From the NCBI GenBank assembly GCA_008636095.1, contig VSJD01000204.1, positions 1 to 12,586 on the forward strand: a stretch of DNA of 12,586 bases, in the 5' to 3' direction. Below are positions 6,547-12,259 of this stretch, piece after piece (the stretch's first letter is position 1; the number at the start of each line of letters is the position of its first letter). The position numbers and the translations under genes are program-made. The stretch comes from Kiritimatiellota bacterium. GTDB lineage: Bacteria; Verrucomicrobiota; Kiritimatiellia; JAAZAB01. The notes below the pieces were generated by a model that worked only from the letters and a program-made list of their open reading frames with translations, ran no database searches and was not told the DNA's origin.

Positions 6547-7235
6547 GGTTTCACAACCATCGCTACAATAAAAGCGCCTGATTCATTGCGGTCATCAAGT
6601 CCATGTTTCACTGGCGCCGGGCCGTCCGATGCCTGGCGCTGAACAGCCATTTCTTCCATTGTCACCCGGATCGTCACATTGCCAAACAACATCAGCAACT
6701 TGCACAGTTCCTCTGGCGCGAACATCTGCGCCGACACGTAAGGTTCGGCCTGCTCGGCGACACGCCGCTGATTGATCTCGGCCAACCGATTCAGCGTGCC
6801 GAGGACAAGGCGCCCACCGGGTTTCAAACATCGGATCATCTCCGCGCAGACACGGCGAGTGTCCGAAATAAACTCCAACATGGCCATTGCGCTAACCACG
6901 TCAAAGCTCTTGTCCAGAAAGGGAAGGTTCATTGCATCCGCCACGTCAAAACGACAGTGAAGAGCCTTGCAGGCCTGAGCCGCCGCAATCATCTCGGGAC
7001 AGATATCAACCCCAGTCACTTCATAATCCTGTTGGGCGAAAAAGAGGCTCCAATGGCCGGTTCCACACCCGACGTCTAAAAGGCATCGCCCTCCTGTCGC
7101 GTGTTTTGGCAACAGGGCAAGAACGGCCTGTTTTTGCGCTGCGTCGTGCCGACGCCCTTCGTCTGTTTCGTACCAGGAGTCATATCGAGATGCTAATTCC
7201 CCGAAATCGAACCGACTGTGCGATGAAAATGTCAT
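6543..7235 (-). CDS. Class I SAM-dependent methyltransferase
   Basis: A 230-residue cytoplasmic Rossmann-fold methyltransferase. Motif I is LLDVGCGTG (52-60), the acidic residue that holds the SAM ribose is Asp77 in VTGVDICPEM, motif II is DAMNLPF (100-106) with FDVVSAMAMLEF (111-122), and the post-motif LKPGGRLVLGTLN (137-149) is typical of the Methyltransf_11 group (UbiE/COQ5-like). The substrate cannot be read from these motifs. The N-terminus (FGELASRYDSWYET) is usual for the group. A Shine-Dalgarno AGGAG lies 13 nt upstream, longer than ideal, and the gene begins 6 nt after the acetyltransferase stop. It is coupled by an ATGA overlap to the MTH1187-like gene, which is coupled to the RACo-type gene. 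Confidence 0.92.
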   Translation of the reverse strand: MTFSSHSRFDFGELASRYDSWYETDEGRRHDAAQKQAVLALLPKHATGGRCLLDVGCGTGHWSLFFAQQDYEVTGVDICPEMIAAAQACKALHCRFDVADAMNLPFLDKSFDVVSAMAMLEFISDTRRVCAEMIRCLKPGGRLVLGTLNRLAEINQRRVAEQAEPYVSAQMFAPEELCKLLMLFGNVTIRVTMEEMAVQRQASDGPAPVKHGLDDRNESGAFIVAMVVKP

Positions 7236-7243
7236 GGTAGTTC
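7228..7243 (-). repeat. 14-nt repeat at two adjacent translation starts (copy 1)
   Basis: The minus-strand sequence GAACTACCATGACA (7243-7230) spans the methyltransferase start codon. An identical 14-mer spans the acetyltransferase start codon at 7741-7728. Both follow a TGA stop of the preceding gene within a few bases. The second copy sits in a context with no clear Shine-Dalgarno. It may be a shared initiation context or a small duplication; no function is established. Confidence 0.45.
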
Positions 7244-7733
7244 AACAACTCCTTGATTTCGCCGATATAGCCTCAAGATCGAGCACCACGGCTGTTTCTC
7301 CACACTTTGGGAAAAGAGGACAATAGATGCAGTCTTTCCAGACTTTGCGGGGCAGGGTTTCTTTCTCACATTCCTGAAAACCGAATCTCCTGAAAAAATC
7401 CGGCTTGTAGGTGAGTGCGAGCACGCGCGGGATACCGAGCATACGCGCGTCCTGCAGGCAAAACTCCACAAGTCTACGCCCAATGCCCATTTTCTGCGCA
7501 CTTTCGATGACGGCCAGACTTCGAATTTCCAGCATGTCTTCCCACAAAACAGGCGCCGCCACGCATCCGATTACACGGCCCTTTAGCTCGCAAATCGTGA
7601 AGTCCCGAATGCGTTCCCACACATCGGCCACGGCGCGGGGCAGCATGATCCGCTTTTCGGCAAAGTGGTTGATCAGCCCGGTGATCGCAGGAGCATCGGC
7701 TATTACCGGTTTGCGAAATTTATATTTTGTCAT
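7242..7733 (-). CDS. GNAT N-acetyltransferase, ArgA-like (probable short N-acetylglutamate synthase)
   Basis: A GNAT-fold acetyl-CoA-dependent transferase of 163 residues when started at the ATG at 7733 (MTKYKFRKPVIADAPAI). An upstream ATG at 7778 would add 15 residues but lies inside the DUF89 gene and spoils the usual GNAT N-terminus. The acetyl-CoA loop is seen in IRSLAVIESAQKMGIGRRLVE, followed by LTYKPDFFRRFGF. The C-terminus KVWKDCIYCPLFPKCGETAV closely resembles short stand-alone N-acetylglutamate synthases, which acetylate glutamate in the first step of arginine synthesis. No other arginine genes are in the window. It starts 8 nt after the DUF89 stop, with no strong Shine-Dalgarno, so translation is probably coupled. 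Other amine acetylation remains possible. Confidence 0.82.
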   Translation of the reverse strand: MTKYKFRKPVIADAPAITGLINHFAEKRIMLPRAVADVWERIRDFTICELKGRVIGCVAAPVLWEDMLEIRSLAVIESAQKMGIGRRLVEFCLQDARMLGIPRVLALTYKPDFFRRFGFQECEKETLPRKVWKDCIYCPLFPKCGETAVVLDLEAISAKSRSC

Positions 7734-7741
7734 GGTAGTTC
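7727..7741 (-). repeat. 14-nt repeat at two adjacent translation starts (copy 2)
   Basis: Second copy (7741-7728) of the 14-mer GAACTACCATGACA, here spanning the acetyltransferase ATG at 7733. See the copy at the methyltransferase start. Flanking bases differ on both sides. Confidence 0.45.
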
Positions 7742-8647
7742 TCAGTTGTTTGCCGATGTCCGCGTTACCGGCAAACATATCTCACCGCAAAGCGTTCCGT
7801 TGCGCTCGCAAATGACCATGGCGCCCACGGACGCGCCGATATCCAGGGCAATCATTGGGCATTTGACAGTGAGCAGAAAAAAAATGTTTTTGTTCGTATC
7901 GGACAAGGTCTCGTAGTTGCCCTGCCCTTTGGCAATAATCAAGTTGGCGCGATTGAACATACCGCGAAACTCCTCAGAACATTCCGCAACCACCGTGCCG
8001 GGCGCGTCCGAGCCATTGGCGATAACCCGGGCAATTTGTGGAATGCCGGCCGTTTCCGCGTCTGCCAGGGTCGCGTCATTAATAACCGGCGCGCCGCGGA
8101 CCGCCACCGTTATTTTTTTGGTCGGGAGCGCCGCGATCAACAACCGGTCGAAAATAATTTCCCCGGCGTTATCGGCCAGGTAAAGGATGCTGTCGGCCGC
8201 CTGCGCCGCGCAGAACAAGGCCTCAACATCACCGACAAGCGGCACAGTCCAGAGCGAATCCAAGCGTGCAGGCAGGTCTTCCGGCGCCAACCGGGTCTTG
8301 GATCCGGCATCCAGCAGATTCCCGGCAATGGCCAGGCGCGCCACGGCTTCATGCGGATGCGCATGACGACGCACCGTTTCGATCAAGGCGGGTAAGAGGT
8401 CCAGAGCAATACGATTCATGCTGTCTTTCAGCGCGCGATACGGGTCCAGCACTCCGGTTTCGGCGCGAATGATGCGTTGCACGCGTTGGGCAATCACCAC
8501 CGGCATTACAGCCCAATCGGCATCGGCGATCTCGTGGAGCAAACGGCGCAGTAGACGCTCGCGCCGGGAATCGTCCACCGCGCACATTTCAACGGCTTCC
8601 GCCGCCTGGCGCACAAAACAAGGAATACATTCGAGGGCGGTGTTCAT
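7742..8647 (-). CDS. DUF89/ARMT1-like metal-dependent phosphatase
   Basis: A 301-residue protein of the DUF89 damage-control phosphatase family, cytoplasmic metal-dependent enzymes that remove phosphate from harmful or side-product sugar phosphates and, in the PANK4 branch, from 4'-phosphopantetheine and derivatives. Visible motifs are ALECIPCFVRQA (4-15, with the Cys7/Cys10 pair of the stand-alone prokaryotic subfamily), AGNLLDAG (108-115), YLADNAGEIIFDRLL (156-170, metal-binding Asp159 and Asn160), RGAPVINDAT (184-193) and AKGQGNYETL (239-248). Its ATG overlaps as ATGA the stop of a 21-codon ORF linking it to panD; there is only a weak GGA upstream. Next to panD and a CoA-disulfide-reductase-like gene, a role in CoA precursor clean-up is attractive but unproven. 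Confidence 0.92.
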   Translation of the reverse strand: MNTALECIPCFVRQAAEAVEMCAVDDSRRERLLRRLLHEIADADWAVMPVVIAQRVQRIIRAETGVLDPYRALKDSMNRIALDLLPALIETVRRHAHPHEAVARLAIAGNLLDAGSKTRLAPEDLPARLDSLWTVPLVGDVEALFCAAQAADSILYLADNAGEIIFDRLLIAALPTKKITVAVRGAPVINDATLADAETAGIPQIARVIANGSDAPGTVVAECSEEFRGMFNRANLIIAKGQGNYETLSDTNKNIFFLLTVKCPMIALDIGASVGAMVICERNGTLCGEICLPVTRTSANN

Positions 8648-8709
8648 CTTGTCCAGTGGTCAAACGAATGGCACCCGCAATGCGGGCACTCATATTCGCA
8701 AGCTGGCAT
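8644..8709 (-). CDS. 21-codon Cys/His-rich micro-ORF resembling the start of an FmdB-type zinc ribbon
   Basis: This ORF fills the 42-nt gap between panD and the DUF89 gene and extends into the 3' end of panD. It begins MPACEYECPHCG, very like the opening of FmdB-type zinc-ribbon proteins (MPxYEYxCxxCG), then has further Cys13, His15 and His19 and ends FDHWTR. Cysteines are at 4, 8, 11 and 13. AAGGAA lies about 9 nt before its ATG, and its TGA overlaps the DUF89 ATG as ATGA. It may be a metal-binding micropeptide, a coupling ORF or a truncated gene. A GC-rich inverted repeat (CCCGCA/TGCGGG) over the CPHCG codons could fold as a small hairpin. Expression is unproven. Confidence 0.4.
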   Translation of the reverse strand: MPACEYECPHCGCHSFDHWTR

Positions 8710-9064
8710 ATTTGGCTTTTCCTTTTCGAATCCTGTTTTGTTTGTCAACCAAGACAACCTTTGGGTGACGCGTTTGTGCTTCATGACGATCCATGTGAGC
8801 AAAGGCCATAACAATCACGATGTCCCCAACCCGGCCCAGCCGCGCGGCCGCGCCATTCAAGCAAATTTCACCCTGTCTGCCCTCAATGGCGTAGGTTTCA
8901 AACCGCTTCCCATTGCGGAGGTTCGCCACCAGCACCTTTTCGCCTGGCAGAATGTCCGCCGCTTTCAACAGCCGCGGATCGCATGACAGACTGCCCTCGT
9001 AGTCAAGCGCGACGCGCGTTATCCTGACCCGGTGAATTTTACTCTTCAGCATTTCACGCTGCAT
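8690..9064 (-). CDS. panD: Aspartate 1-decarboxylase proenzyme
   Basis: Makes beta-alanine from aspartate for pantothenate and CoA synthesis, using a pyruvoyl group formed by self-cleavage. I chose the ATG at 9064 (124 aa), with GAGAGGA about 5 nt upstream and the classic N-terminus MQREMLKSKIHRVRITR; longer in-frame starts extend back to 9148 but have no family support. The cleavage site Gly24-Ser25 is in ALDYEGSLS, in the same position as in other PanD proteins. ICLNGAAARLGRVGDIVIVMAFA carries the conserved NGAAA and GD motifs, and PKVVLVDKQNRI is the standard C-terminal strand. panB and panC are not in the window. The flavoenzyme gene upstream is 37 nt away; a 21-codon ORF overlaps its 3' end. 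Confidence 0.95.
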   Translation of the reverse strand: MQREMLKSKIHRVRITRVALDYEGSLSCDPRLLKAADILPGEKVLVANLRNGKRFETYAIEGRQGEICLNGAAARLGRVGDIVIVMAFAHMDRHEAQTRHPKVVLVDKQNRIRKGKAKYASLRI

Positions 9065-9101
9065 TGCCGTCCTCTCAGGTTGTCGTGATACGTTTGTTAT
9101 T

Positions 9102-10451
9102 TTACGCCCGCGTTTTACGCATCTGGCTGATTGCGATTTCCGCTGCATTTACAAGTGGATAGGCGATTGGCGAAGCAGTTAAGGCCGGATGAGTGCCCAT
9201 TTGGAACGTGGCGATGTCTTCGGCCAGCATGCGCTTCTGAATACAGGCGGATACAGTATTGATGATTTCGCCGGCGGACTCATTGCCCCGCACCTGGCCG
9301 CCCAGCAACACTCCGGTGTTCTTCTCAAACACAAGTTTCAGCTTGGTGGGCGCGCCACCCGGCATCCCGCCCGGATGCCGGTTCGGACCCTCAACAACAA
9401 CGGCGACACAGTCATAACCGTTTTGTTTCGCCGCAGTCTCCGTCAAGCCGGCCGTCGCCATTGCCAGACCACCGACAGCGGTGGACCACACGCCCACAGT
9501 TCCGTCGTGTTCCCGTCGGATACTGTATAAATTGGCGCCGGCAATGCGCGCTTCCAGGGTGGCAATGGATGCAAGCCGTAAGGGACTGGGCCGTCCTCCA
9601 AAGAACGAAATCTTCTCTGCGCAGTCTCCGCAGGCAAAGATATTTTCGTTCGATGTCTTCATGGCGCGGTCCACGGCAATGGCGCCGGTGGGCCCTAATT
9701 TGATTCCGGCGGCTTTCGCAATCTCGACGTTGGGGATTGCGCCGACTCCGAAGATAACCACGTCTGCGGAAATTGCCGTGCCGTCAGACAATCGAACCGA
9801 CTCAACCCTGCCGTTCCCTTGTATCTCGGCCACCTTGGCATGGGTCCGTATGTCAATTCCCCGCGACCGAACAAGGGTCTGCATCTCAACGCAAAACTCT
9901 TCGTCATAGGCCAGACTCAAGCAGTATGGGGCAATCTCCAGCACGGTGACCTTCTTGTCGGCGAGCTTGCGTATTTCGTCGGCAAACTCGATGCCGATAA
10001 ACCCGCACCCGATCACGACGACATTAGACGCAGATTGAAGCCGCTTTTGCAGGGCTTCCAGATGAGCGATATCCTTCAGAATCGGGAATGCGCCGTCCTT
10101 GTCGAATCCAGGAACAGGAAGCCGCCCGGGCAAGGATCCCGTCGCCAAAATCAGCCGTTCATACGTGATTACGCCTTCCGTGGTGTTGATCGTTTGCCGC
10201 AGCACATCCAGTGCCTTGACCGTTTCAACCGCGATCTTGACACCTTCCTTTTCGAGCATCGCGTCCGGAATAATGTTCTTGCTCGCACTCCCGAGGGTCC
10301 CGAAAATGTACGGAATTCCGCAAGGAATCGAAACTTGCTTTTCCTGGCGGACGACAAAAACTTCTTTCTCCGGATAATGACGCCGTGCCGTTATGGCGGC
10401 TGTAGCCCCCGCGGCACTGCCTCCAATAATGATGACATCTGCTTTTCGCAT
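9102..10451 (-). CDS. FAD/NAD(P)-dependent disulfide oxidoreductase, CoA-disulfide reductase/NADH oxidase-like
   Basis: A 449-residue flavoprotein of the pyridine nucleotide-disulfide oxidoreductase superfamily. The FAD site starts ADVIIIGGSAAG (4-15). The single redox Cys44 in SIPCGIPY is in the place used by CoA-disulfide reductases and NADH oxidases/peroxidases, where it forms a mixed disulfide with CoA or a sulfenic acid. The NAD(P) fold is VVVIGCGFIGIE (144-155), the second FAD motif is IFACGDCAE (271-279), and the C-terminal dimerisation domain (about 325-449) ends with GTHPALTASPI. There is no fused rhodanese domain. A good Shine-Dalgarno (AAAGGAG) precedes the ATG, 21 nt after the PLP gene. 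Substrate may be CoA disulfide, polysulfide or oxygen; linkage to panD favours CoA, the PLP lyase favours sulfur. Confidence 0.9.
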   Translation of the reverse strand: MRKADVIIIGGSAAGATAAITARRHYPEKEVFVVRQEKQVSIPCGIPYIFGTLGSASKNIIPDAMLEKEGVKIAVETVKALDVLRQTINTTEGVITYERLILATGSLPGRLPVPGFDKDGAFPILKDIAHLEALQKRLQSASNVVVIGCGFIGIEFADEIRKLADKKVTVLEIAPYCLSLAYDEEFCVEMQTLVRSRGIDIRTHAKVAEIQGNGRVESVRLSDGTAISADVVIFGVGAIPNVEIAKAAGIKLGPTGAIAVDRAMKTSNENIFACGDCAEKISFFGGRPSPLRLASIATLEARIAGANLYSIRREHDGTVGVWSTAVGGLAMATAGLTETAAKQNGYDCVAVVVEGPNRHPGGMPGGAPTKLKLVFEKNTGVLLGGQVRGNESAGEIINTVSACIQKRMLAEDIATFQMGTHPALTASPIAYPLVNAAEIAISQMRKTRA

Positions 10452-10472
10452 GTTGCTCTCCTTTTCCCGCCG

Positions 10473-11615
10473 TTATACGGCGTTCAATGCTTGATTCAGG
10501 TCTTCCAATATGTTTTCCACAGGCTCAATCCCGACGGACAGCCGCACAGTATTCGGTTTCACACCGAAAGTTGTGCGCCGTTCCGGCGGCAAGTAAAGCA
10601 TGGTCGTCAGATAGGGAATGCAAATCAGGCTTTCTGTAGAGCCCAAGCTCACCGCATGACAGACCACTTTCAGCGCCGATATGAACCGTTTGGCGTCTTC
10701 CTGTGTTCGGCCGATATCGAACGCCATGATGCCGCCATAACCGTCGTGCATCTGTCGCCGCGCCACGGCATGACCCGGATCGTCGGTTAAGCCCGGATAG
10801 GAAAGTCGGTTGACGCGCGGATGTCCTCGCAGTTGTTCGGCGACGGCCCGTGCGTTTTCCGCCATCCGGGCGGAGCGCAGAACAAACGTTTTGAGCCCCC
10901 GTTCCAAAAGCGAAGCGGAATAGGCGTCCAGTGTGGCACCGATGGCCTGCCTCGTGAACCAAAGTTTGTCGTACTCCCGTTTGGGTCCGGCAATTGCGCC
11001 CGCCATGAGATCGTTGTGACCTCCCAGCGCCTTGGTCGCGCTGTGAACCACCAGGTGCGCGCCCAGTGGCAGCGGGTTTTGATGAAAAGGCGTGGCAAAG
11101 GTGTTATCAACGATCAAACGCGCCCCAACTTTGTCCGCCACGCCCCGCGCCGCCACAATATCAACGATCTTGCATAGCGGATTGGTCGGAGTCTCCAGAA
11201 AAATCATGGCCGTGTTGGCTTTGACGTATTGCTCCAAACGGATGCTGTCATCGGCGTTAAGCCAGGTGACTTCCACTCCCAACCGTTCCAGGACCAGGGA
11301 TACTTTATAATGCGCGCCATAAATATCGTGAAAGAGAATCAAATGGTCGCCGGCTTTCAGATACGTCAAATACACCATGGTGCAAGCGGCCATGCCCGAG
11401 GTGCAAACGATGCAATCCTCGGCGCCTTCCAACGCGGCGATCTTCTTCTCCACCGCACGCACGGTGGGATTATCGTCCCGATGATAGGTGTAGCCGTCAA
11501 TCTCGCCGTCGGTTATCTGCCGCAAGACTTCGAAATCGCGGTATTCGTAGTTCACCGCGTTGACAATCGGCGTCACCATGGGCTTATTGCCATAGGGCGT
11601 TAAAGGGTCTGTCAT
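10473..11615 (-). CDS. Cys/Met metabolism PLP-dependent enzyme (cystathionine gamma-synthase/gamma-lyase family)
   Basis: A 380-residue fold-type I PLP enzyme when started at the ATG at 11615, preceded by GAGGAG 5 nt away; the frame is open to 11663 but that extension overlaps the upstream ORF and lacks family character. Visible motifs are YTYHRDDNPTVRAVE (42-56, phosphate-binding Tyr/Arg loop), CTSGMAA (71-77), FLETPTNP (139-146), IVDNTFATP (168-176) and the PLP lysine Lys195 in HSATKALGGHND. Candidates are cystathionine gamma-synthase, cystathionine or methionine gamma-lyase, and O-acetylhomoserine sulfhydrylase; motifs alone do not separate them. The stop of the preceding MinD-like remnant overlaps its ATG (ATGA, 11615-11612). 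Lying next to an IscU-like scaffold with no NifS/IscS in sight, it may mobilise sulfur there, which is speculation. Confidence 0.92.
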   Translation of the reverse strand: MTDPLTPYGNKPMVTPIVNAVNYEYRDFEVLRQITDGEIDGYTYHRDDNPTVRAVEKKIAALEGAEDCIVCTSGMAACTMVYLTYLKAGDHLILFHDIYGAHYKVSLVLERLGVEVTWLNADDSIRLEQYVKANTAMIFLETPTNPLCKIVDIVAARGVADKVGARLIVDNTFATPFHQNPLPLGAHLVVHSATKALGGHNDLMAGAIAGPKREYDKLWFTRQAIGATLDAYSASLLERGLKTFVLRSARMAENARAVAEQLRGHPRVNRLSYPGLTDDPGHAVARRQMHDGYGGIMAFDIGRTQEDAKRFISALKVVCHAVSLGSTESLICIPYLTTMLYLPPERRTTFGVKPNTVRLSVGIEPVENILEDLNQALNAV

Positions 11616-11743
11616 GATCGCTCCTCGATACGGCGCCATAAATCCGATAACATCGTTTGCCACTCCATCAAGACCCGCGCGAGGTTCACCGCGACGGTCG
11701 TTTTCCCCGTGCCGCCTTTGCCACTGGCAATCGCGATTTTCAT
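11612..11743 (-). pseudogene. Truncated MinD/ParA-type P-loop ATPase (N-terminal 25 residues only)
   Basis: A 43-codon ORF opening MKIAIASGKGGTGKTTVAVN, an intact deviant Walker A of the MinD/ParA family exactly as found at the start of ferredoxin-containing MinD ATPases, which normally run to roughly 260-300 residues. After ARVL the family sequence stops and the ORF ends MEWQTMLSDLWRRIEERS without Walker A', switch II or Cys motifs. I checked the other two forward frames over the rest of the gap and see no continuation, so this is loss of the body, not a frameshift. Its ATG overlaps the stop of the IscU-like gene (ATGA) and its TGA overlaps the ATG of the PLP gene (ATGA). It is either a deletion remnant or a small coupled ORF. 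Confidence 0.65.
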
Positions 11744-12084
11744 GGCTTCAGTAAGTAGTCCGCGATTGCCCGATAAAACGTCGTCACAGCCAGAATCGCA
11801 CAGTGCCGCCCCGATTCCGGATCGCAATCCCCGGACCGGATGATTTCGCCGGCGCTGATCGAAAGGGCATCAGTTACTTTTCTGCCCTTTGCACGACGAG
11901 CGACCGCGTGTCCGCAGCGGCGCGTATTTCCGCATCCGTCGGTGTAGTACTTCACATCTTCAATCACGCCGCTGTGGACGTAAATGTAAAATTCCATAGC
12001 GTCCCCGCAGGGGCCGCTGATCGTGCCCGAACCGGTCGGATCGTTCATCCTCCCATAGTATTCATCAACTTGCGTGGCTTCCAT
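11740..12084 (-). CDS. IscU/NifU-N-like iron-sulfur cluster assembly scaffold
   Basis: A 114-residue cytoplasmic scaffold on which Fe-S clusters are built before transfer to apo-proteins. All three ligand cysteines of the IscU/NifU-N fold are present: Cys26 in GPCGDAME (with the conserved Asp28), Cys51 in TDGCG, and Cys95 in RHCAILA. Extra cysteines at 57 and 87 are of the NifU-like short type seen in anaerobes. The C-terminal helix (FYRAIADYLLKP) is usual. AAGGGA lies 6 nt before the ATG. The ORF of the upstream Cys-rich protein overlaps its start by about 20 nt, and its own stop overlaps the MinD-like remnant. No cysteine desulfurase, HscA or HscB is adjacent, so the sulfur source is unclear. 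The J-domain protein in the window is not an obvious HscB. Confidence 0.9.
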   Translation of the reverse strand: MEATQVDEYYGRMNDPTGSGTISGPCGDAMEFYIYVHSGVIEDVKYYTDGCGNTRRCGHAVARRAKGRKVTDALSISAGEIIRSGDCDPESGRHCAILAVTTFYRAIADYLLKP

Positions 12085-12259
12085 TGATGTTCCCTTGCTT
12101 CAGTTTTGCATAGGCTCTACAAGCCGGACAGAATCTTTCGATTCTTCTGAGCACTTTCGCAAACTGACTATTTGGCCAACAGCGCGCGCAGACGCAGAGC
12201 GGACACACCCGGCAGAGTGTTGCCAACAAGCTCGTCATGATTGTATTCGCGCTTTTCAT
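12065..12259 (-). CDS. Small Cys-rich protein of unknown function between thioredoxin and the scaffold
   Basis: A 64-residue ORF I do not recognise. It has seven cysteines: a dense cluster CRVCPLCVCARC (16-27) and FCPACRAY with Cys44 and Cys47, the latter a CPxC pair like those of zinc ribbons. Two CxxC-type pairs separated by about 17 residues could bind one zinc or an Fe-S cluster. The start is hydrophobic (IMTSLLATL) but too short for a clear membrane segment. Evidence that it is real: its ATG overlaps the thioredoxin stop as ATGA (12259-12256) and its 3' end overlaps the start of the IscU-like gene, so it fits exactly into a coupled operon. An alternative in-frame ATG is at codon 8. A role in metal or sulfur handling is suggested only by position and composition. 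Confidence 0.55.
   Translation of the reverse strand: MKSANTIMTSLLATLCRVCPLCVCARCWPNSQFAKVLRRIERFCPACRAYAKLKQGNINGSHAS

Noticed and set aside
7734..7778. Upstream start for the acetyltransferase
   Set aside because: It lies inside the DUF89 coding region; the GNAT fold begins normally from the ATG at 7733.
9065..9148. Extended PanD with 28 extra N-terminal residues
   Set aside because: The extension overlaps the flavoenzyme gene, and the canonical PanD start with a good ribosome-binding site is at 9064, placing Gly24-Ser25 at the usual position.
9819..10790. Long plus-strand ORF of 323 codons
   Set aside because: It is antisense to the flavoenzyme and PLP genes, has no recognisable domain, and its composition mirrors the codon bias of those genes.
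11616..11663. Longer N-terminus for the PLP enzyme (ATG at 11663 or 11639)
   Set aside because: The added 16 residues overlap the MinD-like remnant, have no good Shine-Dalgarno and are not typical of the family; the ATG at 11615 has GAGGAG at a 5-nt spacing.
12130..12145. Hairpin AGAATC-TTTC-GATTCT as a terminator between the Cys-rich gene and the scaffold
   Set aside because: The 6-bp AT-rich stem lies inside a coding frame and has no following T-run.
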